Shown: positions 53,033 to 61,424, numbered from the stretch's first letter. The stretch is 64,000 nt of DNA from Sporosarcina sp. FSL K6-1522 (GCF_038622445.1 NZ_CP152019.1:620001-684000); one strand, 5' to 3'. Numbers and translations are program-made. The notes: generated by a model from the sequence alone, not told the origin.

Positions 53033-53779
53033 TTATCTTCCCAAAAATCCACCATCAACCGGGATCATAACGCCGTTAATATAATCTGATTTATTTGAAG
53101 CTAGAAATTGCACAGTGCCTGCAAGTTCTTCCGGATTGCCAAACCTGCCTGCTGGAATACGATTCACTAATGAGGCAAATCTCTCCTCATCATTTAAAAT
53201 AAAACGGTTTAATTCTGTATTATAGTATCCAGGTGCAATTGCATTTACATTAATACCCTCTTTTGCCCATTCGTTAGATAAGGACTTGGTCAATTGTGCC
53301 ACAGCCCCTTTACTTGTTGAGTAAGCCGATGCATTAAAGCCCCCTTGTGTTGCTAAAACTGATGCGATATTAATGATTTTTCCTCTTTGCTTCATTCTCG
53401 AAGCCGCAAGTCTACATATTTGAAAGACTGCCGTAACATTTACATCTATTATTCGTTGAAAATCTTCGACAGGTAAATCTACAGCTGGCATCGGTTTGTG
53501 TATACCGGCATTATTAACCAAAATATCTAGCTTACCGTCTAGTAAATCCATGGACTTAGTAAAAATTCCTGTCAATTGATCTAACTGAGACAAATCGCCA
53601 TATACCCCTTCTACTTCATAACCTTTGTGTCTTAACTCTTCAATTACTTGTTGTAAATTTGGTGAGATATCTATAATACAAACCTTCACGCCATACTCGC
53701 AAAGCCCCTCCACCATGGCTAAACCTAAACCTTGGGCTGCACCCGTTACAATCGCCTTTTTACCATGCAAATCTTCCAT
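53033..53779 (-). CDS. SDR-family oxidoreductase (KduD/gluconate-dehydrogenase-like), second of two
   Basis: A 248-residue classical short-chain dehydrogenase with TGAAQGLG (about 12-19), NNAG, catalytic Ser in NIASVL, Tyr/Lys in YSTSKGA (about 152-156) and the C-terminal PVDGGFLGR. It shares long blocks (LTKSLSNEWA, VNAIAPGY, AFNASAYSTSKGA-like) with the SDR at 42763. The ATG at 53779 has GGGGGAG upstream; earlier starts (ATG 53797, TTG 53815) have weaker context. It is the second gene of the VOC-SDR-TRAP operon, so it probably performs the first oxidation or reduction of the imported compound. Confidence 0.88.
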   Translation of the reverse strand: MEDLHGKKAIVTGAAQGLGLAMVEGLCEYGVKVCIIDISPNLQQVIEELRHKGYEVEGVYGDLSQLDQLTGIFTKSMDLLDGKLDILVNNAGIHKPMPAVDLPVEDFQRIIDVNVTAVFQICRLAASRMKQRGKIINIASVLATQGGFNASAYSTSKGAVAQLTKSLSNEWAKEGINVNAIAPGYYNTELNRFILNDEERFASLVNRIPAGRFGNPEELAGTVQFLASNKSDYINGVMIPVDGGFLGR

Positions 53780-53825
53780 CTTCTTCTCCCCCGTCATGTA
53801 TTCGCTTACATCCAAATTCTACTTT

Positions 53826-54284
53826 TTATGATCCCTTTTCCATCAATTCTATGATATAACCATCTGGATCTAGCATATAGACTGCTTTTGCCCCTTTATT
53901 TGCCCCCGCTGTAATAACTGCTACTTTTTTAGATTTAAACGTTACCCCTTTCGATTTTAACTCTATAAATAGCTCATCTAGGTTTGCCACTCTCAAACAA
54001 ATATGGCCTGTTCCATAATCACATGATCGTGCGTTTCCTGGATACGTATCTACACCGACATACTCTAATATTTCAAACACATGTCCACCTGGAATTTGAA
54101 CAAAAGCAATTTTAATTTCTTTTAATCCCGGAATTTCTACAATATCGAAAATATAGTCACTACTTGCAACTTGTGTAGATAACAGCTCCAATCCCAGTGT
54201 GTCTATATAAAACTCTAGTGCCTCTTCCAAATTTTTCACGGTAATTCCACTATGGATAAATCCAACAATCTTCCCTTTACTCAT
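53826..54284 (-). CDS. VOC-family (glyoxalase/extradiol-like) protein
   Basis: A 152-residue protein of two beta-alpha-beta-beta-beta modules. The first starts FIHSGITVKNLEEALEFY, where His is a usual metal ligand, and the second has DYGTGHICLRVANLDELF with another His. The late DPDGYIIELME holds the metal-binding Glu. These give a plausible divalent-metal site, as in glyoxalase I, epimerases and extradiol dioxygenases. The ATG at 54284 has a GAGGAGG site. It is the first gene after a sigma-54 promoter and before the SDR and TRAP genes, so an isomerase or epimerase role on the imported compound is a reasonable inference. Confidence 0.85.
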   Translation of the reverse strand: MSKGKIVGFIHSGITVKNLEEALEFYIDTLGLELLSTQVASSDYIFDIVEIPGLKEIKIAFVQIPGGHVFEILEYVGVDTYPGNARSCDYGTGHICLRVANLDELFIELKSKGVTFKSKKVAVITAGANKGAKAVYMLDPDGYIIELMEKGS

Positions 54285-54326
54285 TTTCTTCCTCCTCATA
54301 TCTCTTCTTTTCCAATACTATGAACT

Positions 54327-54344
54327 ATGCAAGTTCCATGCCAA
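54327..54344 (-). promoter_or_regulatory. Sigma-54 (-24/-12) promoter of the VOC-SDR-TRAP operon
   Basis: TTGGCATGGAACTTGCAT on the minus strand has exact -24/-12 spacing and differs from the dehydrogenase operon promoter at only three internal positions. It lies 42 bases before the VOC start codon. Confidence 0.93.
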
Positions 54345-54371
54345 ACTTCCCCGTCCCAAAAAGGCGTAATA

Positions 54372-54430
54372 TTGCATCTTTTCACCGTGGTATTGATGCA
54401 TTACCACAACAAGTGATGCAATGGTGCATA
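54372..54430. promoter_or_regulatory. Upstream activator sites (TGATGCA repeats) of the TRAP operon
   Basis: TGATGCA at 54394 and 54414 (20 bp apart), with inverted copies TTGCATC at 54372 and a GTGCAT at 54424. One copy lies in a palindrome, GGTATTGATGCATTACC. The sites are 28-86 bases upstream of the -24 element, a usual distance for sigma-54 activators. The gap back to the LysR gene holds nothing else. Confidence 0.7.
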
Positions 54431-54587
54431 ACCCTCTTCTATTCTCCCTAAGAACAAACAGATCTTTTTACTTTAGGTTGCGCCAAGACCTACACTGACG
54501 ACTGTTATTATAAGAAAACATTAAAAGAGTCTTTCCAAATCTCCAAGTGTATATGGATACGAGATAGGTTAGACTCTGATTTTACTT

Positions 54588-55478
54588 TCACAACCGTTCA
54601 TTCTCCAAAATCTCCACAAATCGTGTCGCGGCTGGCGAGAGCTGCACACTTTTTAAGAAACAAACACCGACACTACGCTTCGGAATCTCTTCAATGAGCT
54701 GAACTTCTGATAATAATCCCGTTGAGATATAATCTTGTGCAAACTCCCTTGTGACACAAGCAATCCCTAGGTTAATCTTCGCGAATTCCAATACTAAATC
54801 ATGTGAACCTAATTCAAATTCCGGTTCCAATTTTATCCCTTTTGAACGGATATAATCCTCTACATACCTTCTGGAATTTGATTTTGATTCGAGAAAGATT
54901 AGTGGGAGTTTTACTAATTCATCAAGACTTAACGGTTTGGCTAAAATCTTTTTGAACTTGGATCCATAGACAAACGTATCCTGAATATCAAAACAAGGTC
55001 TTCGTTCTAATGTATGATCGTCAATTGGCAAATTACAAATCGCAATATCCACGCCGCCTGACTTTAAAATTGAACAAAGTTCAACTGTTGTACCATTTAC
55101 AATTGTAAATTTGATATTTGAGTAGCGATTATGGAAAGCCTCTAAATACGGCAGTAAAAAGTAGCGCGAGATTGTGTCACCTACGCCAATCTTTAACTCA
55201 CCCGCCGTTAAATTCTTAAAGGCTAAAATCTTTTCTTCGCCCGTATGCAATAAATTAAGGGCAGAATTCGCATATTCAAATAATAAACTGCCTTCATCCG
55301 TGAATGACACTCCCTTAGGCGTACGAACGAAAAGACGTGTATCTAATTCTTTTTCTAACTGTCTAATCGCTTGACTGACAGCTGGTTGTGTCATATATAA
55401 ATCTTTTGCCGCCTTGGAAAAGCTTTCACTTCTCCCTACCTGACAAAAAACTTTATATAAATCTAACTTGCTAACCAC
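54588..55478 (-). CDS. LysR-family transcriptional regulator
   Basis: A 296-residue regulator. The N-terminal helix-turn-helix (about 1-60) reads SFSKAAKDLYMTQPAVSQAI, then LEKELDTRLFVR. A two-lobed effector domain follows (about 85-290, GELKIGVGDTISRYFLLPYL). The GTG at 55478 has AGAGGTG 5 bases upstream; earlier starts are weaker. It is divergent from the CofE-like gene at 55618 and lies upstream of the VOC operon on the same strand, so either could be its target. LysR genes usually control a divergent neighbour. Several Lys/His residues in the second lobe leave the effector unknown. Confidence 0.9.
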   Translation of the reverse strand: MVSKLDLYKVFCQVGRSESFSKAAKDLYMTQPAVSQAIRQLEKELDTRLFVRTPKGVSFTDEGSLLFEYANSALNLLHTGEEKILAFKNLTAGELKIGVGDTISRYFLLPYLEAFHNRYSNIKFTIVNGTTVELCSILKSGGVDIAICNLPIDDHTLERRPCFDIQDTFVYGSKFKKILAKPLSLDELVKLPLIFLESKSNSRRYVEDYIRSKGIKLEPEFELGSHDLVLEFAKINLGIACVTREFAQDYISTGLLSEVQLIEEIPKRSVGVCFLKSVQLSPAATRFVEILENERL

Positions 55479-55570
55479 ATAAGCACCTCTTATACCCATC
55501 ATTTGATATATTAATTTTACTTATACCACTTAACTGGTGTATATTACAAGTAGTGAGTTAGATAATAGCT

Positions 55571-55605
55571 ATTACGCAAAGGCGTAATTACGTCCAAAAT
55601 TCGAA
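55571..55605 (+). repeat. Copy of a small dispersed intergenic repeat
   Basis: ATTACGCAAAGGCGTAAT is a hairpin followed by TACGTCCAAAATTCGAA. The second half closely matches 19455-19470. It lies directly before the ribosome site of the CofE-like gene. Confidence 0.55.
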
Positions 55606-55617
55606 GGAGCGATACGA

Positions 55618-56808
55618 ATGGAAAGAGTCGTTGGTACAGTTGCGAGAGGCCTACGTTGCCCAATTATCAACCAAGGGGATAACATCGAAGAAATCGTTGT
55701 AGATAGCGTGTTAAAGGCTGCTGAAGTAGAAGGCCTTACAATTGAAAATAAAGATATCGTGTCCATTACAGAATCCATTGTTGCTCGTGCACAAGGGAAC
55801 TATGCGACAATCGATCATATTGCAAAAGACATCCAGGCTAAATTTGGCGATGATACAATCGGTGTCATTTTCCCAATCTTGAGCCGTAATCGCTTTGCGA
55901 ACTGTCTTCGTGGAATCGCAAAAGGCGCGAAAAAGATCGTTATTATGCTGAGCTATCCGTCTGATGAAGTCGGTAACCATCTGATTAGTCTTGATTTACT
56001 CGATGAAAAAGGTATTAATCCATGGACAGACGTGCTAACAGAAGACGAATTCCGCCAACATTTTGGGTATCAAAAACACACATTTACAGGTGTGGACTAC
56101 ATTGACTACTATAAATCGTTAGCTGCTGAATTCGGTGTAGAATGTGAAATCATTTTCTCTCAAAAGCCAAAAACTATTTTAAATTATACAAAGAACGTTT
56201 TAACATGTGACATTCACACACGTTTCCGTACAAAACGCATTTTGGAGGAAAACGGTGCTGAAAAAGTCTACACATTAGACGATATTTTAGCGGAGTCTAT
56301 CGATGGCAGTGGCTATAATGAAGAATATGGCCTGCTCGGTTCAAACAAATCAACAGATGACGGCGTTAAGCTATTCCCACGCAATTGCCAACCTGTCGTT
56401 GACAATATTCAACGTATGCTGCTTGAGAAAACGGGCAAAATCGTAGAAGTAATGGTTTACGGAGATGGCGCGTTTAAAGACCCAGTCGGTAAGATTTGGG
56501 AACTTGCGGATCCAGTCGTTTCTCCTGCCTATACACCAGGACTTGCTGGTAAGCCAAACGAAGTAAAACTAAAATACCTTGCAGATAACAACTTTGCAGA
56601 TTTACGCGGCGATGAGTTGAAAAAAGCTATTTCCGAGTTCATCGACAACAAAGATGAGGACCTGACAGGTTCAATGGAAGCACAAGGAACAACACCACGT
56701 AAGCTAACGGATTTAATCGGTTCTCTTTCTGATTTAACATCAGGCAGTGGCGACAAAGGTACGCCTATTGTCTTTATCCAAGGTTATTTCGATAACTTTA
56801 CAAAATAA
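55618..56808 (+). CDS. CofE-like (F420-0:gamma-glutamyl ligase family) protein
   Basis: A 396-residue soluble protein of the family annotated as coenzyme F420-0:L-glutamate ligase. It starts VVGTVARGLRCPIINQGDNIEEIVVDSV and has the DIVSITESIVARAQGNYAT block (about 43-61), which holds the nucleotide/metal site in CofE, then VMVYGDGAFKDPVGKIWELADPVVSPAYTPGLAG (about 281-314). No F420 synthesis or F420-dependent gene is visible nearby, and F420 is not usual in Bacillales, so another gamma-glutamylation is likely. The length exceeds archaeal CofE (about 250). A GGAGCGA site precedes the ATG. It is divergent from a LysR gene and monocistronic. Confidence 0.82.
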   Translation: MERVVGTVARGLRCPIINQGDNIEEIVVDSVLKAAEVEGLTIENKDIVSITESIVARAQGNYATIDHIAKDIQAKFGDDTIGVIFPILSRNRFANCLRGIAKGAKKIVIMLSYPSDEVGNHLISLDLLDEKGINPWTDVLTEDEFRQHFGYQKHTFTGVDYIDYYKSLAAEFGVECEIIFSQKPKTILNYTKNVLTCDIHTRFRTKRILEENGAEKVYTLDDILAESIDGSGYNEEYGLLGSNKSTDDGVKLFPRNCQPVVDNIQRMLLEKTGKIVEVMVYGDGAFKDPVGKIWELADPVVSPAYTPGLAGKPNEVKLKYLADNNFADLRGDELKKAISEFIDNKDEDLTGSMEAQGTTPRKLTDLIGSLSDLTSGSGDKGTPIVFIQGYFDNFTK

Positions 56809-56810
56809 GA

Positions 56811-56857
56811 AAAAATCCGAAGTATGCATCGAATTGGATGTGTACCTCGGATTTTTA
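56811..56857. terminator. Bidirectional terminator
   Basis: AAAAAATCCGA pairs with TCGGATTTTT, between the CofE-like and Cache-GGDEF-EAL genes that converge. Confidence 0.85.
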
Positions 56858-59215
56858 TTATTGTCGTAAAAAATCGAATAACGACTCCTCGTCTAATGGC
56901 TTGCTGTAGTAATAGCCTTGCACAGTATCAACATGCATGTCATGTAACACCTGAAGCTGTGCTTCCTCTTCGACCCCTTCCGCAACGATTTGAAATCCAA
57001 GACTGTGCCCCAAGGTCACAATCGTATTCAAAATGGCTTGCTCAATGTTGTCCTTTTCAATTCGTTGGATAAAGGAACGATCGACCTTGACCCGATCAAT
57101 CGGCATCGTACGCAAATAGTTCAAGGAAGAATACCCTGTCCCAAAATCATCTAATGCAATTTGGATACCTATCCTTTTCAACTCATTTAATTTTCGTATC
57201 GTTTCTTCTGGATGATCAATGATAACTGACTCTGTTATTTCAATTTCTAATAACTTCGGTTCAATTTCATAGTACGCTAATTTCTTTTGAAGCTTGTCCA
57301 CAAAATCTGCTTCACGCAATTGAATCGCACTGACATTTACGGCAACATGCTCGATATCGATTCCCTGCTGAATCGCTCTTTTAATCATTTGTAAACTCGT
57401 CACGATTACCCAATCACCGATTGCAATAATTTGACCTGTGCTTTCCGCTAAAGGGATATAGTCCGCAGGTGAAACCATGCCTAATTCCGGGTGCTTCCAC
57501 CTGATGAGCGCTTCCATACTAATTCTCTTTCCTCCGCTCATATCTAATTGGGGCTGATAATGTAGATCAAACTCCTTATACACTAATGCTTGCCTTAGAC
57601 CATCTTTCAATACGAGCTCCTTTTCAATCTGCTCTTTCATATCCCGATTAAAGAAATGAATGCAATTACGCCCAGATTCTTTTGCATGATATAAAGCAGT
57701 ATCAGCGTCGATCAGTAATTCTTCCATCGATTGTGCATCTGTAGGATAGATGGAGACGCCAATGGAAGTGGTGATATAGACATGTTGCTCCAATATGAGA
57801 AAGGTATTTGCAAAGGATTCATGAACTTGTTGCAGAGATTCGTGGATTTGATGAATCGCTGCTTTTTTAGCCCGTATTACGATAATGAATTCATCCCCTC
57901 CAAAACGACCAAACAAGCTATTGTCGGGTAACCATTCACGGATTCGTTTACCGACTTCAATGAGTAATTCATCGCCATAGGCATGTCCTTTTGAATCATT
58001 AATATGTTTAAATTGGTCTAAGTCAAGGAACACAACGACCATCATTTCATCAGCCACATCGATTTCATCAATCCATTTGCCGATTCCTTTTTCGATTGCA
58101 TACCGATTGGCTAGCCCTGTTAGTGAATCATGATTTGCCTGATAATCCAATTCCCCCATTTGATTTTCTATTTGCAGCGCCATCTGTTCAACGGCAAGTG
58201 CAATTTCACCGACCTCATCCTTCTGCTTGATTCCTATATTAATCGAATAGTCTCCGTGTTTTATTTTATTAATTTGACGAACAATTAGGGGGATATCTTT
58301 CAAAAAGTAATGTAAAAGAAATGCTAATGCCATCAATAAAATACCGATAGTAACAGTCCAAATACCAACAATCGATCGCTCATATGTAGTTAGTGGTTGT
58401 AACAGTATTTCTTCTGGAACGTACACACCTATTTTCCACCCAAGCCCATCCAACTGACGAAAAGAAGCATAGTAGCTAGCCTTCTCCTTTTGGATTTTTG
58501 TCACTCCACGCTCTTCTAATTGCGCTTCTTGGAAGACTGGCCACATGTTCTCAGCATCGTATAAAACGTCTCCTTGATCGGACACTAAAATGAGCTTGCG
58601 TCCATCTTTTTCAATTGGTTGCAATAGACTAGCTAGATTGTCTAAATAAATATCCATTCCGAAATAGCCTACTCTTTTCTGATTTAAGACTATCGGATGG
58701 ACAATACTAACCGTCCTTTGCTTTGTCACATAATCCGTATAAAGAGACGAAAAAGAAAGTCCGTCCGTTTCGGAAGCTTTTTGGTACCAATGACGTTCTT
58801 GAATCGAATAGGAAGCGTCTGAAACTTGATCATGGTCTGCAATGAAATAACTATTGGCCATATGACTAAGCCAAACCTTTTGAACATCTGCATTGTTTCC
58901 TTGTGCACGCATCAATGCTTGTTGAACCCATTCATAGTCCTTATTGGCACGTACATCTTCTCTCTTGTCATTCGCACTCATAAAGCTCTCAATCACTGGA
59001 ATAGAGGCAAGCTGACGTATCACTTCACCTTTTTGTTGAAATGTAGCAATAACCGTATTCTTAACATTTTCATTTTTTATAGCTAATTCTTGCTCTGCTT
59101 GGTCTATCAACAGATCCTTGGTCATGGAGTGTGAGTAGAAAGCAATTATCAACATCGTTGACAACACAACAAGAGACATTGCCAGCACGACTTTACTGTT
59201 GATTCCTAATTTCAT
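56858..59215 (-). CDS. Cache-HAMP-GGDEF-EAL membrane cyclic-di-GMP protein
   Basis: A 785-residue membrane sensor. A first membrane segment (about residues 8-30), an extracytoplasmic double-Cache sensor (about 35-270) and a second membrane segment (about 280-305) are followed by HAMP (about 305-360). The GGDEF domain has FGRFGGDEF (about 437), and the EAL domain has EALIRWKHPELG (about 566) and LDDFGTGYSSLNY. Both catalytic motifs look intact, so either or both activities are possible. The domain layout suits sensing of a small amino acid or organic acid outside. An AGGAGAG-type site precedes the ATG. It is monocistronic. Confidence 0.93.
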   Translation of the reverse strand: MKLGINSKVVLAMSLVVLSTMLIIAFYSHSMTKDLLIDQAEQELAIKNENVKNTVIATFQQKGEVIRQLASIPVIESFMSANDKREDVRANKDYEWVQQALMRAQGNNADVQKVWLSHMANSYFIADHDQVSDASYSIQERHWYQKASETDGLSFSSLYTDYVTKQRTVSIVHPIVLNQKRVGYFGMDIYLDNLASLLQPIEKDGRKLILVSDQGDVLYDAENMWPVFQEAQLEERGVTKIQKEKASYYASFRQLDGLGWKIGVYVPEEILLQPLTTYERSIVGIWTVTIGILLMALAFLLHYFLKDIPLIVRQINKIKHGDYSINIGIKQKDEVGEIALAVEQMALQIENQMGELDYQANHDSLTGLANRYAIEKGIGKWIDEIDVADEMMVVVFLDLDQFKHINDSKGHAYGDELLIEVGKRIREWLPDNSLFGRFGGDEFIIVIRAKKAAIHQIHESLQQVHESFANTFLILEQHVYITTSIGVSIYPTDAQSMEELLIDADTALYHAKESGRNCIHFFNRDMKEQIEKELVLKDGLRQALVYKEFDLHYQPQLDMSGGKRISMEALIRWKHPELGMVSPADYIPLAESTGQIIAIGDWVIVTSLQMIKRAIQQGIDIEHVAVNVSAIQLREADFVDKLQKKLAYYEIEPKLLEIEITESVIIDHPEETIRKLNELKRIGIQIALDDFGTGYSSLNYLRTMPIDRVKVDRSFIQRIEKDNIEQAILNTIVTLGHSLGFQIVAEGVEEEAQLQVLHDMHVDTVQGYYYSKPLDEESLFDFLRQ

Positions 59216-59398
59216 AGACTCTCCTCCATTTTATTTACTGTATGTTAATTGGTATCTAACTTACTATATTCTCATTTGCTCGACTTTTTTCCTGCTAATT
59301 CGGGCAAGTTGTCAGAAGGAAATGACATTCGAGGGTGGTAATAAGGTGAACCTACAGGTTACTATAAAGAAAATAACACTAGAAAGTAGCTGAAACAG

Positions 59399-59935
59399 AT
59401 GCCCACATTTCGTTTAAAAGATGGACAGGAAGTAGCAATAACAGAAGCAACCACAACATACGCCCAGCAGATGATTGACTTTTACAATATCGTAGGTGGG
59501 GAAACAGATTTTCTGTCATTCGGAGGTAATGAATTTTCAAGAGAGGTCGAGGAATATCAAGCATTTATAGCCACTACACAACAGGAGCAAAACTCCATTA
59601 TATTGCTGGCAACCTTGCATGATGAAATCATAGGGATTGCCTCCATTACTTCAAGCCAAAAGGACAGAACAAAGCATGTAGGAACCTTAGGTATCGTCGT
59701 TAGCGAGCGTTTTACTGGGCAAGGCTTGGGCAGAGTATTGATGGAACAATTGATTGAATGGGCAGCTTCAAATGGGGTGACGAATAAAATTAGCCTCGTT
59801 ACGAGAGAGGATAATTTGCTTGCCATTGAATTGTATGAAAAGCTTGGGTTTGAAAAAGAAGGACTTATCTTAAAGGATAGTTTTATTCATGGAGTGTATT
59901 ACAACACACTTGTAATGGGACTTTTTGTGAAGTAA
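59399..59935 (+). CDS. GNAT-family N-acetyltransferase
   Basis: A 178-residue acetyltransferase. It has the acetyl-CoA loop VSERFTGQGLGRVLMEQL (about residues 101-118) and the ALELYEKLGF-type motif (AIELYEKLGFEKEG, about 142-155). The start ATG has no clear ribosome site. An inverted repeat AACCT-AC-AGGTT lies some 45 bases upstream and could be an operator. The next GNAT gene begins 18 bases after the stop, so the two probably form an operon. The substrate is unknown. Confidence 0.88.
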   Translation: MPTFRLKDGQEVAITEATTTYAQQMIDFYNIVGGETDFLSFGGNEFSREVEEYQAFIATTQQEQNSIILLATLHDEIIGIASITSSQKDRTKHVGTLGIVVSERFTGQGLGRVLMEQLIEWAASNGVTNKISLVTREDNLLAIELYEKLGFEKEGLILKDSFIHGVYYNTLVMGLFVK

Positions 59936-59953
59936 GACAAGGGGGAATTCGCC

Positions 59954-60544
59954 ATGGAAACAATTCAATTAATCGGAGAAGCTGTTCTATTACGACCTAT
60001 GACAAAAGAGGATGCAGAGGGCATCTACGCATGTTGCCAGGATGAACGTATTTGGAAGCATATGTCACAAACATTGCAAACGCGAGAGGACGTAGACGCC
60101 TATATTGAACAGGCGCTTGCCCATCAGGAAACAGGAACGGAATACCCTTTTGTCATCGTCCTTCGAGCCACCAATGAAATCGTTGGCTCTACACGATTTT
60201 TTGATATAGCTACTGCCCATAAACGTCTAGAAATCGGCCATACGTGGCTACATCCATCTGTATGGCGTACAAAAGTCAATACAGAATGTAAATATTTGCT
60301 GCTCTCTTACTGCTTCGAGCAGCTACATTTTCAACGCGTTCAAATAAAAACAGGGCATGAAAATATTCAATCACAAAAAGCCATTGAACGCATCGGTGCT
60401 ACAAAAGAAGGTACTTTACGCAATCATATGATTCGACCGAATGGAAAAGTGCGACATACAGTGATGTATAGTGTTGTGCAAGAAGAATGGTCAGATGTGA
60501 AACAACATATTGAGGGATTAATGAGGAAGTTCTCAACCCTTTAA
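59954..60544 (+). CDS. GNAT-family N-acetyltransferase, RimJ/RimL-like
   Basis: A 196-residue protein with the RimJ/RimL-type layout: LRPMTKEDAEGIYACCQ at the N terminus, EIGHTWLHPSVWRTKVNTECKYLLLSYCFEQL (about 96-127) and NIQSQKAIERIGATKEGTLRNH (about 137-158). Such proteins acetylate protein N termini or small amines. The ATG has an AAGGGGG-type site. It closely follows another GNAT gene. The guanidine riboswitch begins about 65 bases after its stop. No terminator was seen between. Confidence 0.87.
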   Translation: METIQLIGEAVLLRPMTKEDAEGIYACCQDERIWKHMSQTLQTREDVDAYIEQALAHQETGTEYPFVIVLRATNEIVGSTRFFDIATAHKRLEIGHTWLHPSVWRTKVNTECKYLLLSYCFEQLHFQRVQIKTGHENIQSQKAIERIGATKEGTLRNHMIRPNGKVRHTVMYSVVQEEWSDVKQHIEGLMRKFSTL

Positions 60545-60609
60545 ACTTGAATGGCTTCCAAATCCGTGTATACTTTTAGTTAGCTGGTAATTTCATAATA
60601 AAAATGTTT

Positions 60610-60698
60610 TCTAGGGTTCCGTAACCATTGAGGTTAGCCTGGACCGAGAGAAAACGCACAGCATTGCTGTGTCACGGAAGGATAAAAGCCTGGGAGAT
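60610..60698 (+). promoter_or_regulatory. Guanidine-I (ykkC) riboswitch aptamer
   Basis: The conserved blocks of the class are all present in order: CTAGGGTTCCG (60611), GGACCGAGAGAAAACGC (60641) and ACGGAAGGATAAAAGCC with GGGAGA (60674-60697). It lies upstream of two small multidrug-resistance-type exporter genes, the classical gene context of this guanidine-sensing RNA. Ligand binding should favour transcription past the overlapping terminator. Confidence 0.95.
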
Positions 60699-60736
60699 AC
60701 TGTTTTAACAGTAGTCTCTTAGGCTTTTTTATTTTG
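60686..60736 (+). terminator. Riboswitch expression-platform terminator
   Basis: AAGCCTGGGAGATACTGTT pairs with AACAGTAGTCTCTTAGGCTT and is followed by a T run. Its 5' arm contains the 3' part of the guanidine aptamer (GCC, GGGAGA), so aptamer and terminator are mutually exclusive. Confidence 0.92.
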
Positions 60737-60768
60737 CCAGTAACTATAAAATTGGAGGTGCTTTTTGC

Positions 60769-61110
60769 ATGAATACAGATTGGGTGAAAGTATTTATTGC
60801 TGCTTTTTTCGAAGTTTTTTGGGTGATTGGCTTAAAACATGCGGATGATTTTTGGACTTGGATGGGGACAATCATTTCGATTATTGTCAGCTTTTATTTA
60901 ATGATTATGGCTGGTCGAAAACTACCTGTCGGAACGGTCTATGCCGTATTTGTCGGATTAGGTACAGCTGGAACCGTTTTTTCAGACATCTTGTTCTTTG
61001 GTGAACCGTTTAAAGTAGCCAAAATCGTGTTGATTGGTGTTTTATTGGCAGGTGTAGTGGGGTTGAAATTAGTAACTACAGACAAAGTGGAAGAGGAGGT
61101 TGAATCTTAA
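60769..61110 (+). CDS. ykkC: SMR-family guanidinium exporter subunit YkkC
   Basis: A 113-residue membrane protein with four hydrophobic helices. It pairs with YkkD to export guanidinium in exchange for protons. The essential Glu lies in [15 protein letters not shown] (about residue 14), and [18 protein letters not shown] is the conserved helix-3 motif. The sequence is close to B. subtilis YkkC throughout, including the VGLKLVTTD end. A GGAGGTG site precedes the ATG. It is controlled by the guanidine-I riboswitch upstream, and its stop overlaps the ykkD start. Confidence 0.94.
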   Translation: MNTDWVKVFIAAFFEVFWVIGLKHADDFWTWMGTIISIIVSFYLMIMAGRKLPVGTVYAVFVGLGTAGTVFSDILFFGEPFKVAKIVLIGVLLAGVVGLKLVTTDKVEEEVES

Positions 61111-61424
61111 TGGCTTGGATTTCTTTAATGATTGCAGGGTTATTTGAAGTATTCGGCGTTTCAATGATCAATAAATTGCACAAAGATCGTAGTTGGCAAG
61201 CCGCGGTCATGCTCGTTGCTGGATTTGGGGCAAGTTTTCTTTTTCTTGCCTACGCCATGAAAACATTGCCGATGGGGACGACCTATGCCATTTGGACAGG
61301 AATCGGTGCCTCCGGCGGTGCCATATTAGGCATGATTTTATATGGAGAATCAAAGGATTGGAAAAGAATCGTGTTTATTGCAATGGTATTGGGAGCAGCC
61401 ATTGGTTTGAAGCTGATTTCGTGA
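61110..61424 (+). CDS. ykkD: SMR-family guanidinium exporter subunit YkkD
   Basis: A 104-residue four-helix membrane protein, the second half of the heterodimeric exporter. Glu is in GLFEVFGVSMINK (about residue 13), and LPMGTTYAIWTGIGASGG is the helix-3 motif. Its ATG overlaps the ykkC stop (TAATG), which couples their synthesis as expected for an antiparallel pair. It ends at a hairpin terminator. Confidence 0.94.
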   Translation: MAWISLMIAGLFEVFGVSMINKLHKDRSWQAAVMLVAGFGASFLFLAYAMKTLPMGTTYAIWTGIGASGGAILGMILYGESKDWKRIVFIAMVLGAAIGLKLIS

